NCBI GenBank assembly: GCA_900470445.1
Contig: UCAU01000004.1
Coordinates: forward strand, 46,510 to 110,509
DNA: 64,000 nt
DNA from: Hyphomicrobiales bacterium
GTDB taxonomy: Bacteria; Pseudomonadota; Alphaproteobacteria; Rhizobiales; Devosiaceae
Direction of reading: 5' to 3'
Below the pieces are notes generated by a model that made no database searches, was not told the DNA's origin, and saw only the letters and a program-made list of their open reading frames with translations. A program made the position numbers and the translations under genes. Positions 44,251-52,420 of this stretch are shown piece by piece (positions within the stretch are counted from its first letter, which is position 1; every line of letters starts with the position of its first letter).

Positions 44251-44892
44251 CTAACCCTCAACCACCAATTCCCCCGCTTCCAGCCGGTAGCGCCGGCTGG
44301 CAATGGCGGTGATGTCATCCATATGATGGCTAACCAAAATCGTGTGCCACTCATGCGCCACGGTCAGCGCCTTGACCAATTCCCGCGTCGCTGCGCGCGC
44401 CTTGTCGTCGAGCGCCGAAAACGGCTCATCCAGCAGCACGATCGGCCGATTGCGCACCAAGGTTCGCGCTAGCGCAACGCGCTGCTTTTGCCCGCCGGAC
44501 AGCGTCGACGCGGTCTGCTGCCCAAGCCCAGCCAAGCCCACTTCCGACAGCGCCGTCTCGACCTCTGGGGCGACTGCGGCTTTCCCCGTCCCACTCGGCA
44601 GCCCCAGCGCCACATTCCGGCTGGCCGTGAGATGGTCGAACAGATTATCCGATTGCAGCAGCAGCGAGACCGGCCGGGATTCGGGCGGCAGCGGCACGAG
44701 ATCGGTGCCGTCCAAATCGATACGGCCGGACAGCGGTGTGAGGAAGCCCGCCAGCAGGTCGAGCAGGGTCGATTTGCCCGAGCCACTGGCGCCGGAAATG
44801 GCGGTGACTTCCCCGGCCGCCGCTGCCATGTCGAAGCGATAGCGCGTGGATTGGCCGACATGGGTGAAGGTCAGGTCTTCAACGCGCAGCAT
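44251..44892 (-). CDS. thiQ: Thiamine ABC transporter ATP-binding protein ThiQ
   Basis: A 213-residue ATPase: Walker A GASGSGKST, signature LSGGQKQRVALARTL, Walker B VLLDEPFSALDD, H-loop VSHHMDD. The short length without a TOBE domain fits ThiQ. The ATG at 44892 lies 14 bases inside the 3' end of thiP, so the genes overlap. Last gene of thiBPQ under the TPP riboswitch. Confidence 0.92.
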   Translation of the reverse strand: MLRVEDLTFTHVGQSTRYRFDMAAAAGEVTAISGASGSGKSTLLDLLAGFLTPLSGRIDLDGTDLVPLPPESRPVSLLLQSDNLFDHLTASRNVALGLPSGTGKAAVAPEVETALSEVGLAGLGQQTASTLSGGQKQRVALARTLVRNRPIVLLDEPFSALDDKARAATRELVKALTVAHEWHTILVSHHMDDITAIASRRYRLEAGELVVEG

Positions 44893-46471
44893 GGGCGATC
44901 CTCTCGAACAGCTTGGGCAGGCCGACAAAGGCGATGATCGTGCCAATCAGCAGGATGGCCGCAATGGCGGCTGCATCATTGCCGCGATAGGCGCCCAGCG
45001 CGCGGAACATCATCAAAGGCAGGGTCTGGAAATCCTGCGTGCCGAACAGGGCGATAACGCCCAGATCGCCCAGCGAAAAGCAGAAGGCCAGCGCCAGCAT
45101 GACGCCGATATCCTTGCCGAGCAGGGGATACTCGACAGTCATGAATTGCCGCCACCCGGACAGATCAAGCGAGCGGATCAGCTTGCCGCGCGTGCGGGCA
45201 AGGGCCTCAAAGGGCGGGCCGAGCGTGGCCATGGCGAAGGGCAAAGCCAAGAGGCTATTGCCCAGAATGACCACGTAAGGGGCGGCCAGCGTGGGGGCTA
45301 CCCCCAGATTACGGACCAGCAGGAAAAAGCCCAGCGACAGCACCACGGCGGGCACCGCCAGATAGGCAAAGGCCGGCATGCCCAAAAGGGTGCGGATCAC
45401 ACCATTGCTCGTAGCGCCCCGGCCCATGGCGAGCGTGAGGGCCAGCACCAGCGTCAGCAGCGCCGAGCTGGTGCCGATGACCAGGCTGGACAGCGCCGCC
45501 CACCAGAAGGCCGATTGCGACAGCAAGCGCCCGAAGCCGCCCAGCACGCCATCGATCAGCACCGAGGCGAGGGGCAGCACGAAGGCGATGGTGCACAGGA
45601 TCAGGACTATCGCTTGCAGCAGCCGCGCGGCGCCGCCATCGCGCCAGCTTGGCGTCGTGGACGGACCAAGGCTCGTTGGGATGGGCGCCAGCGCCGAGGC
45701 GATCAGGATGACCACGGAGCAAACCCCAATCTGCGTCAGGGCCAAGAGGACCGCCGCGCGCAGGTCGAAATCCTGGCGGACGGCGGCATAGATGGCAACT
45801 TCCAGCGTCTGGTTGGCCGGCCCGCCGCCGAGCAGCAGCACGATGGGAAAGCTGGTGAAGGCGAGGAGGAAAATGATCGCGCCCAGCCCCGGCAGGGTGC
45901 CGCGCAAAGCGGGCCAATCAATGATGGAAAAACGCTGCCAGGCGGAGAGGGCGAGCGATTGCCCAGTCTTGAGGCGGGGCTGGGGGATGGCATCGAGCCG
46001 GGCCAGCATGATGCGGGCGGCAAAGGCGCCATCGAGAATGACATGGGCAAACAGGATGCCCGAGAGCCCGAAAGCGGGATTGCCGATCGAGGTGCCGAAC
46101 AGGGCGTTGCTCGCCTGATTGATCCAGCCGCTGCGCCCCCAAATGGAGAGCAGGCCGAACGCCACCACCATGCCGGGGGTGACGATGGCCGAGGCGAACA
46201 GCCCGACCACCAGATCGCGCCCGGGAAAGCGCAACCGGTTCAGCGCCCAGGCCAGCCCCATGCCCACCGTCAGCGAGAGCAATGTGGTCAGCCCCGCCTG
46301 GATCGAGGTCATCCGCAGCAGGTGAGCAATATCCACCCGCCCGGCGCCGCTGGCCTGATCGGTCGCCGCGCTGAAGATGGACCAGAGCACCAGGGCAATC
46401 AGGATGGCAATAGCGAGGGCCAGGGCAGCGGCGGCGGCAATGCGCGCAGGGCGGCGGGGCAGAATGGCCAT
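44879..46471 (-). CDS. thiP: Thiamine ABC transporter permease ThiP
   Basis: A 530-residue permease with about 12 membrane segments formed by two fused permease units, each with an EAA-type loop (DAIPQPRLKTGQSLALSAWQRF and TRGKLIRSLDLSGWRQFMTVEYPLLGK). The double-length architecture is typical for ThiP. I use the ATG at 46471; a frame extension of 18 residues upstream is Arg-rich and unsupported. It lies 25 bases after thiB. Confidence 0.9.
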   Translation of the reverse strand: MAILPRRPARIAAAAALALAIAILIALVLWSIFSAATDQASGAGRVDIAHLLRMTSIQAGLTTLLSLTVGMGLAWALNRLRFPGRDLVVGLFASAIVTPGMVVAFGLLSIWGRSGWINQASNALFGTSIGNPAFGLSGILFAHVILDGAFAARIMLARLDAIPQPRLKTGQSLALSAWQRFSIIDWPALRGTLPGLGAIIFLLAFTSFPIVLLLGGGPANQTLEVAIYAAVRQDFDLRAAVLLALTQIGVCSVVILIASALAPIPTSLGPSTTPSWRDGGAARLLQAIVLILCTIAFVLPLASVLIDGVLGGFGRLLSQSAFWWAALSSLVIGTSSALLTLVLALTLAMGRGATSNGVIRTLLGMPAFAYLAVPAVVLSLGFFLLVRNLGVAPTLAAPYVVILGNSLLALPFAMATLGPPFEALARTRGKLIRSLDLSGWRQFMTVEYPLLGKDIGVMLALAFCFSLGDLGVIALFGTQDFQTLPLMMFRALGAYRGNDAAAIAAILLIGTIIAFVGLPKLFERIAHAAR

Positions 46472-46496
46472 GGCTATTTGCCCCACGCGCCGGCCT

Positions 46497-47501
46497 CTAC
46501 TGAATCGCCTTGAGCATCTCATCAATCCAGGCGCCCGAGTTCGCCTCGATCTCCGCCTCCGGCAGCGTCAGCGTCTTTTCCGGCTGTGGCAATGCGCTAA
46601 ACGCCGGGTTCAACTCGCCGCCCAGATCGACAACCGGGAACATCCAATTGGTGGTCGGGATGATCTTCTGCGCGTCGGCCGAGGTCAGATAATCGAGAAA
46701 CTGAAAAGCCAGGTCCTGATGCTTGGAGGATTTGAGCACGCCGGCCACTTCAGTCTGCGCGAAATGGCCCTCCGTGAACAAAGCGGCTTTGATCGTGTCG
46801 TCATCTTCCTCGACAATGTGGTAGGCGGGCGAGGTGGTGTAGGAGAGCGCCATGTCGGCCTCGCCCTCAAGGAACAGATTGTAGCTCTCGCTCCATTCGC
46901 GCGTCACGGTGAGGATATGCGGCTTGAGGCCGGCCCAGATTTCGGGGGCACGGTCGCCATAGGCGGCCTTGATCCACAGCACGAGGCCCAGGCCCGGGGT
47001 GGCCGAACGCGGGTCCTGAATGACGATCTTGAAATCGTCCGGCATGGCGATCAGCTCTTCAAACGACTTGGGCGGATTGGCGACTTTGTCACTGTCGTAG
47101 ACAAAGGCGAAATGCGCGTAGTCGAAGGGCACGAAATTCTTGTCGGTCCAGCCATAGGGCAGGGTTAGTTCGTCGAAATAGAAATTGTGCTCGGCAAACA
47201 GGCCCGTGTCGCGCGCTTCCCCGGCAATGGCGGTGTCCAGCCCCACGATCAGATCGGCTTCGGTGGTGGCACCTTCGAGCTGCACGCGGCGCAGCGTGCC
47301 GATGGAGCTGTCGGCGGCCACGAAATCCACCGTGCATTTGCAAATGGCTTCAAAGCCGGCCTTCAGGCCGGGGCCGGGGCCCCATTCGGCGGCGAAGCCG
47401 TCATAGGTGTAAATCTTGAGATTTGGCACGTCCTGGGCGAATGCCGGGGCTGCGAACAGCCCGGCAAGGACCGCAAGCGCCAGAGAGGTGGATTTGACCA
47501 T
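46497..47501 (-). CDS. thiB: Thiamine ABC transporter substrate-binding protein ThiB
   Basis: A 334-residue periplasmic protein: signal peptide MVKSTSLALAVLAGLFAAPAFA, then LKIYTYDGFAAEWGPGPGLKAGFE, the usual ThiB/TbpA opening. The binding-site aromatic pattern W(S)ESYNLFL and SYTTSPAYH is conserved. A CKC pair (FEAICKCTVDF) is typical for ThiB. First gene of thiBPQ; its Shine-Dalgarno lies in a hairpin of the TPP riboswitch expression platform. Confidence 0.94.
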   Translation of the reverse strand: MVKSTSLALAVLAGLFAAPAFAQDVPNLKIYTYDGFAAEWGPGPGLKAGFEAICKCTVDFVAADSSIGTLRRVQLEGATTEADLIVGLDTAIAGEARDTGLFAEHNFYFDELTLPYGWTDKNFVPFDYAHFAFVYDSDKVANPPKSFEELIAMPDDFKIVIQDPRSATPGLGLVLWIKAAYGDRAPEIWAGLKPHILTVTREWSESYNLFLEGEADMALSYTTSPAYHIVEEDDDTIKAALFTEGHFAQTEVAGVLKSSKHQDLAFQFLDYLTSADAQKIIPTTNWMFPVVDLGGELNPAFSALPQPEKTLTLPEAEIEANSGAWIDEMLKAIQ

Positions 47502-47508
47502 GAGGTCA

Positions 47509-47544
47509 TCCCTTCATCGGTTCATGCGGTCATGGGTGAAGGGA
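47509..47544 (-). promoter_or_regulatory. SD-sequestering hairpin of the thiB leader
   Basis: On the minus strand TCCCTTCA (47537-47544) is perfectly complementary to TGAAGGGA (47509-47516), which contains the thiB ribosome site. The loop is 20 bases. It lies between the TPP aptamer and the thiB ATG and suggests translational control. Confidence 0.7.
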
Positions 47545-47584
47545 CAGGTGTCAATGGCCGAGGCGCAACGAGACGCTCTTGCCA

Positions 47585-47668
47585 TCTCGAACTTCCTCCG
47601 CCAGCATGACCTGGTTCAGGTTCAATGGGTAATTCTCAGCTCCGGAAACCCGGAACACCCCAGCGAGA
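47585..47668 (-). promoter_or_regulatory. TPP riboswitch (thi-box) aptamer
   Basis: On the minus strand the aptamer has GGGGTG, a P3 hairpin TCCGG-GTTT-CCGGA, the invariant GCTGAGA, ACCC-TTGAACCTGA in the second arm (ATTACCCATTGAACCTGA) and a closing CATGCTGGCGGAGGAA. The P1 stem is TCTCG (47664-47668) / CGAGA (47585-47589). These are the diagnostic thi-box blocks, placed directly before thiBPQ. Confidence 0.95.
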
Positions 47669-47683
47669 CGCCTGAGACTTAAT

Positions 47684-48388
47684 GTGAGAATTGTGACAGT
47701 GCAAGAGACTTCCGTGAGCGGCGCGGATGGGCTGCCCATCGTGTTTGACGGCCCATTGGCCATTGTCGGCGGCGGGGTGGTGGACCCGGCTTTGCTGGTC
47801 GAATTGGCAGGGCGCGGCGTGGCCCTGGTCGGCGCCGATGGCGGGGGCGACGCGATCGGGGCGGCGGGTCTCGTGCCCGCCGCGATCATCGGAGACCTCG
47901 ATTCCCTCTCGGACCGCGCCGGCTGGGAGCGCCGCACCAGGGTGATCCATCTGGCCGAGCAGGAAACCACCGATTTCGAAAAAGCGCTCTATTCAACAAC
48001 GGCGCCAGTGACGCTGGCCCTAGGCATGACCGGCAAGCGGCTCGACCACACTCTGTCGGCGCTCAATGCCATGCACAAGTTTGCGCCCAACCGCCATCTG
48101 CTGCTGGTCGATGAAGTCGATGTGGCGCTGGCCATGATTGGCCCGTTCAGCTTCCAAGCCGCCAAGGGCGAACGGGTATCGATCTATCCGCTGGCGGAAG
48201 TCAGCTTCACCCACTCCGACGGCCTGCTCTATCCGCTTAACGGCTTGACGCTGGCCCCGGGCCGGCGGCTGGGCACCTCCAATGCGGGGCTCGGCGGCCG
48301 CGTCGAGATCGCCCCCGCCGATGATACGCCCTGGCTGCTGATCCTGGGCAAGGCGCGGCTGTGGGACATGGTGCGAGCGAATTTGTAG
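47684..48388 (+). CDS. thiN: Thiamine diphosphokinase
   Basis: A 234-residue enzyme that makes thiamine diphosphate from imported thiamine and ATP, the direct partner of ThiBPQ. Signatures are VGADGGGDAIGAAGLVPAAIIGDLDSLS (metal/ATP Asp cluster), QETTDFEKAL and LGMTGKRLDHTLSAL; the C-terminal beta-sandwich ends with TSNAGLGGRVEI. The start is unclear: GTG codons at 47684, 47693, 47699 and 47714 are all possible, none with a strong ribosome site. Divergent from the riboswitch, so not controlled by it. Confidence 0.9.
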   Translation: MRIVTVQETSVSGADGLPIVFDGPLAIVGGGVVDPALLVELAGRGVALVGADGGGDAIGAAGLVPAAIIGDLDSLSDRAGWERRTRVIHLAEQETTDFEKALYSTTAPVTLALGMTGKRLDHTLSALNAMHKFAPNRHLLLVDEVDVALAMIGPFSFQAAKGERVSIYPLAEVSFTHSDGLLYPLNGLTLAPGRRLGTSNAGLGGRVEIAPADDTPWLLILGKARLWDMVRANL

Positions 48389-48392
48389 GCAC

Positions 48393-48420
48393 AAAAAAGG
48401 CGGGCACCGGGCCCGCCTTT
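48393..48420 (-). terminator. Terminator shared by convergent rpoH and thiN
   Basis: AAAGGCGGGC / GCCCGCCTTT forms a 10-pair stem. On the minus strand it is followed by six T, so it mainly serves rpoH; on the plus strand the T run is three. Confidence 0.85.
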
Positions 48421-48441
48421 GATCACTTCACCGAAACACGC

Positions 48442-49314
48442 TTACGCAGCGCTGCGGGCGGCTTCCTTGACGGCGTCCTGCACCTTTTCAAACGCGCGGA
48501 CTTCGATCTGGCGGATGCGCTCGCGGCTGACGTCATATTGCTGGGCCAGCTCTTCCAGCGTTGCCGGATTTTCCTGCAGGCGACGGGCGTTGAAGATGGC
48601 GCGCTCGCGTTCGTTGAGCACGTCCATGGCATTGGTCAATAGACCCATGCGCTCGGAATATTCTTCGCTCTCGCCCAGCGTGGTTTCCTGGCTCGGCGTG
48701 TCGTCGACCAGCCAATCCTGCCATTCGGAGGTGCCCTCGTCGGCCCGCATCGGCGAGTTCAGCGAGGCATCGCCCGACAGGCGCGCATTCATCGACACCA
48801 CATCGTCTTCGGTGACGTTGAGCGTGGTCGCGATCTGCTTGATCTGGTCGGGATGCAGGCTCCCATCATCGAGCGCAGCGATCTGCCCCTTCACCTTGCG
48901 CAGGTTGAAGAACAGGCGCTTTTGCGCGGCGGTGGTGCCGATCTTGACCAGGCTCCAGCTGCGCAGCACATATTCTTGAATAGCGGCGCGGATCCACCAC
49001 ATGGCATAGGTGGCCAGGCGGAAGCCCTTTTCCGGCTCGAAGCGCTTGACCGCATGCATCAGGCCCACATTGCCTTCCGAAATCACTTCGGAAATGGGCA
49101 GGCCATAGCCACGATAGCCCATGGCGATCTTGGCCACGAGGCGCAGGTGCGAGGTGATGAGCTTCTGGGCCGCGCCGGGATCGGCGTGCTCCTTGTAGCG
49201 CTTGGCGAGCATGTATTCTTCATCCGGTTCCAGCATGGGGAACTTGCGGATTTCCTGAAGATAGCGGCTCAGCCCACCTTCGGCTGAAAGGACTGGCAAA
49301 TTTGTTTGGGCCAT
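48442..49314 (-). CDS. rpoH: RNA polymerase sigma-32 factor RpoH
   Basis: A 290-residue heat-shock sigma factor. Region 1.2/2 (LSRYLQEIRKFPMLEPDEEYMLAKRY; TSHLRLVAKIAMGYRGYGLPISEVISEGNVGLMHAVKRFEPEKGFRLATYAMWWIRAAIQEYVLRSW), the RpoH box QKRLFFNLR, and region 4 (LEELAQQYDVSRERIRQIEVRAFEKVQ) are all present. Its product directs chaperone and protease genes, including ftsH-type genes in relatives. AGGAAAGGGG precedes the ATG. Alphaproteobacteria often carry two rpoH genes; whether this is rpoH1 or rpoH2 is not settled. Confidence 0.95.
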   Translation of the reverse strand: MAQTNLPVLSAEGGLSRYLQEIRKFPMLEPDEEYMLAKRYKEHADPGAAQKLITSHLRLVAKIAMGYRGYGLPISEVISEGNVGLMHAVKRFEPEKGFRLATYAMWWIRAAIQEYVLRSWSLVKIGTTAAQKRLFFNLRKVKGQIAALDDGSLHPDQIKQIATTLNVTEDDVVSMNARLSGDASLNSPMRADEGTSEWQDWLVDDTPSQETTLGESEEYSERMGLLTNAMDVLNERERAIFNARRLQENPATLEELAQQYDVSRERIRQIEVRAFEKVQDAVKEAARSAA

Positions 49315-49605
49315 GGATGCACCCCTTTCCTGATATCCCCCACGCTAGTGGCGCCGGATTGCCGCTACATTGCGAAAAATGCGATTGTAGCAGCGCCGTT
49401 CAACGCATGGCGCGGGCGGATCAGTCCCCCGGAATATCCATTTCGGCATACTCCCCGGACGTAAAGCATATATAGGTATCGTCTTCGCGATTGTAAGAGC
49501 GCGAGTTGGTAAGGAACGTTACAAATATGCAATGGTTGCCGGGCGCTAGGCGCCGGGCAGTAGCGTTTGCGTGAGGTTGTTCTTACACCAAAATCGGGCG
49601 CCGCG
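49315..49605. other. Intergenic region between rluD and rpoH
   Basis: 291 bases holding the rpoH promoter(s); both genes read leftward. A GGCGC-CTA-GCGCC hairpin near 49544-49560 follows rluD and may slow transcription. I cannot assign a -35/-10 pair with confidence. Confidence 0.4.
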
Positions 49606-50634
49606 CTAGCGCGCGAAAGCCTTGTTGAAGGGCTCCAATGCATCTTCCAGCGCCTGCAGATCCGGCGGCAGGGGCGCCTCGAAGAACATTTCCTCGCCGC
49701 TTGTCGGGTGCTCGAAGCCAAGTTCAGCCGCATGCAGCGCCTGCCGGCCCAGCGCCTGGATCGGCCCGGCAACTTCGGCGGGGAGCTTATTGATCTTGGT
49801 GGCATAGCCCGAAGCATAGACCGCGTCGGCCACCAGCGGATGGCTGATATGGGCCATGTGCACGCGGATCTGGTGGGTGCGGCCGGTTTCGAGGTGACAT
49901 TGCACGCGGGTAATGTCCCAGCCCACATCGCCGAAGCGCGCTTCGACGAAATAATGGGTGATCGCCTCGCGGCCATCCTTGCGCACGGTTTGCTTGAGCC
50001 GGTTATTGGCGTCGCGGCCCAGCGGCGCATCCACCGTGCCCTTGGCGGTTTCGGTCGAACCCCAGACAAAGGCGATATAGGCGCGGTGCAGCGGACCGGT
50101 GCGGCCATGATCGGCGAATTGATCGGAGAGATGCTTGTGGGCATGTTCGGTCTTGGCGGCGACCATCACGCCGGACGTGTCGCGATCGAGCCGATGCACG
50201 ATGCCTGGCCGGCGTACGCCGCCAATGCCCTGCAGTGAGGCCCCGCAATGATAGATCAGCGCATTGACCAGCGTGCCCGAAGGGCTGCCCGGCGCGGGGT
50301 GGACCACCATGCCGACGGGCTTGTTGATGACGATGAGCTGATCGTCCTCATAAAGGATGTCGAGCGGGATGTTTTCGGGCTGCGGCTCGGGATCTTCGGG
50401 GGGCGGGGCGACAAGAATGATTGTCTCGCCCGCGCTGACGCGGTACTTGGGCTCACTGACAATTGCCCCATTGATGCTGACCGCCTGGTTCAGGATCAGG
50501 TCCTTGAGGCGGTTACGGCTCAGCACAGGATGGGCCTTGGCCAGCACGGCATCGAGCCGCCCGCCAGCCAGGGTTTCATCGACAACGATCTCGACCGCCT
50601 CGCCCTCGAATTCTTCTTCGGTATTTTCGGCCAT
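49606..50634 (-). CDS. rluD: 23S rRNA pseudouridine synthase, RluD family
   Basis: A 342-residue enzyme. An N-terminal S4 RNA-binding domain (GGRLDAVLAKAHPVLSRNRLKDLILNQAVSINGAIV) precedes the RsuA/RluD catalytic domain with GIVHRLDRDTSGVMVAAK (catalytic Asp in RLDRDTSG) and LETGRTHQIRVHMAHISHPLVAD. RluD modifies helix 69 of 23S rRNA in E. coli. The ATG at 50634 has AGGA upstream; the start codon overlaps that of the gene on the other strand (shared CATG). Confidence 0.93.
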   Translation of the reverse strand: MAENTEEEFEGEAVEIVVDETLAGGRLDAVLAKAHPVLSRNRLKDLILNQAVSINGAIVSEPKYRVSAGETIILVAPPPEDPEPQPENIPLDILYEDDQLIVINKPVGMVVHPAPGSPSGTLVNALIYHCGASLQGIGGVRRPGIVHRLDRDTSGVMVAAKTEHAHKHLSDQFADHGRTGPLHRAYIAFVWGSTETAKGTVDAPLGRDANNRLKQTVRKDGREAITHYFVEARFGDVGWDITRVQCHLETGRTHQIRVHMAHISHPLVADAVYASGYATKINKLPAEVAGPIQALGRQALHAAELGFEHPTSGEEMFFEAPLPPDLQALEDALEPFNKAFAR

Positions 50635-50986
50635 GAGCAATCCTAACGAGACTGGGCCCGATGGCCCCTATGTAAACGAGCCATTGTCGCCCGAGGCGCA
50701 GGCTGCGCTCAGCAAGGCGCGCCGCTCGTTCCGGTTTTCAATCAGCATTCTGTTGCTCGGCTTTATGGCGATTGCCCTGGCGCTTGTCTATCGCGTGATG
50801 CGCGACGCCCCCCCGCCCGCCGTCGCCGAGAGCGTTGCCATACCGGCTGGCGCCGCAATTGTCTCGGCCCTCGTGGCCGACGGAGCGATCAATGTGACCT
50901 ACACGGTGGATGGGGTGACCACGCTGGGCCTGTTCGACCAGGCCACCGGCGAATTGACCCGCAGCGTGGTGATCGGGACGGAGTAG
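50633..50986 (+). CDS. Small single-pass membrane protein divergent from rluD
   Basis: A 117-residue protein with a short acidic N-terminus, one membrane helix (SISILLLGFMAIALALVYRVM, about residues 35-55) and a C-terminal domain of about 60 residues with beta-strand pattern (GAAIVSALVADGAINVTYTVDGVTTLGLFDQATGEL). It may belong to a DUF found next to rluD in alphaproteobacteria (DUF6476 comes to mind, not verified). Its ATG overlaps the rluD ATG on opposite strands and no Shine-Dalgarno is visible, so the mRNA may be leaderless. Confidence 0.65.
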   Translation: MSNPNETGPDGPYVNEPLSPEAQAALSKARRSFRFSISILLLGFMAIALALVYRVMRDAPPPAVAESVAIPAGAAIVSALVADGAINVTYTVDGVTTLGLFDQATGELTRSVVIGTE

Positions 50987-51082
50987 GGCAGAGGTCATCG
51001 TCGCCAGACCTACCCAACCCAGGTGCCGGTGGAGCGTCGTCGGGGCGGCATAGGTTGTGTCCACCGTGTCACCCCACCCACG

Positions 51083-51182
51083 GTGTCATTCCGGCGCAGG
51101 CCGGAATCCATGCTGTGCTCTCTCCCACACTGAATGGCCGGATAGCCTTCAGCATGGATTCCGGCCTCCGCCGGGATGACAT
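51083..51182. repeat. REP-like inverted repeat (TCATTCC family)
   Basis: The left arm runs GTGTCATTCCGGC...GGAATCCATGCTG from 51083, and the right arm CAGCATGGATTCC...GGGATGACAT ends at 51182. The arms are about 33 bases with a few mismatches and contain CCGGC-hairpins. Same family as 139-220 and 53399-53501. Confidence 0.75.
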
Positions 51183-51206
51183 CGTGCTTGTGCGAAATTG
51201 GGCGCC

Positions 51207-52121
51207 CTACCGCCCCTGGATTTCCTTCAGCGCCGTCAACCGGTCCGCCACCGAGCTACGCCGCTTGCCGCCCTTGGCCTTGGGCAGCATTTCCAGCTTT
51301 TCCCCATCATCGGCAAAGCGCTGCACGCGTTCGAACAGGCTTTCTTCCTGCGTTGCGGACAGTTGAGGCGCCTGATGGTCGGCGGCATAGACCACCCGGC
51401 TGACGCGGGCGGCGATATCGTTGAGTTTTTCGCGCAACTGGGCTTCGTCCGCCCGCTCGCTACCCCAATCGGCCAGAATGCTCGCCTGCACGGCCAGCAC
51501 CCGCTGGCGCAAAGTGTCCGCCTCGGCTTCGAGGTCCAGCTTTTCCGCCAGAGGCGGCTCGGCGCTGGTTTCTGCCAGCAGCGCATTGAGCCGGGTTTCG
51601 GCGCTGGCAATGCTGGCTTCGGCAGTGGTCAGCGTGTCTTCGGTCTCGGCCAATGGCTCGGGCTGGCTGGTCAACGCCGCCTTGCTGGCCGCCAGTTCAC
51701 GCTCGCGCATGCGCAATTGCTGCGCCAGATCGGTGGTTTCGCGCTCCAGCTCGAGAATGCGGCTGCGCAGCTCGGCTTCGCGCGCTTGCAGTTCCCCGAC
51801 AATGGCATGATGTTCGTCACGCTCGGTCTGCAGCGCCCCGCCTAGGTCGGCCCGCTTCTGGTTGACCTCGCTCAGCTGTTCGGCCAGCCGCTTGCGCAGC
51901 GCCTCGACATTCATTTCCAGCTTGCGGGTCGACAGGGCAAATTCAGCGCGCAGCTGATCCTTGTCGGCGCGGAATTCGGCCATGGTAATGGGTGTGGCGG
52001 CCTCGATGCGGCGCTTGGTCAGCCGCACGGCGCGCTTCCACACCGCGGGCATGACGATCAGCCCCACCAGCACGGCAAGCAGCAGCCCCAGGGCGAAATA
52101 CATGATGTTCTCGATCATCAT
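51207..52121 (-). CDS. Membrane-anchored coiled-coil protein
   Basis: A 304-residue protein of unknown function, conserved in style among Hyphomicrobiales. One N-terminal membrane segment (MYFALGLLLAVLVGLIVMPAVW), then a basic stretch (KRAVRLTKRRIEAATPITMAEFRADKDQLRAEFA), and a long heptad-rich coiled coil from about residue 55 to 165 and again 185-245. The motif after the helix resembles the opening of other 'alphaproteobacterial DUF with ITMAEFRADKDQLRAEFA' proteins, seen near cell-envelope genes. A scaffold at the inner membrane is a guess. No catalytic motif. Confidence 0.65.
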   Translation of the reverse strand: MMIENIMYFALGLLLAVLVGLIVMPAVWKRAVRLTKRRIEAATPITMAEFRADKDQLRAEFALSTRKLEMNVEALRKRLAEQLSEVNQKRADLGGALQTERDEHHAIVGELQAREAELRSRILELERETTDLAQQLRMRERELAASKAALTSQPEPLAETEDTLTTAEASIASAETRLNALLAETSAEPPLAEKLDLEAEADTLRQRVLAVQASILADWGSERADEAQLREKLNDIAARVSRVVYAADHQAPQLSATQEESLFERVQRFADDGEKLEMLPKAKGGKRRSSVADRLTALKEIQGR

Positions 52122-52420
52122 CCTGCGTAATCCGAGGCCATGCGCGTCTGCTCATTCCTTGTCGAGCTGCTCTCTCTGTGGCAGCAAAGCCCAGCCATCG
52201 CTATCTTCGCTCCCGATTAACCCTAACGGGTTTGTGCGGTTCCGTCACGGCCCGGGGACCGAATCCCAGGCTATATCGGGCAGATGTCGATAGCGCGGGA
52301 CATTGGCATGGCGACGGCAAAAGCCCCAGTCAGAAAAGCTTGAATTGACGGGGCGAGACGCGGCAGACTGCCAAAAAAAGAAGCGGCCGGCAGATCGGCT
52401 GCTGTGGAGGATCAACGGAA
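52122..52420. other. Intergenic region upstream of the NAL-like gene
   Basis: 299 bases between divergent genes. No reading frame or repeat is supported. It should hold both promoters; GGAGG lies 14 bases before the aldolase start. Confidence 0.35.
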
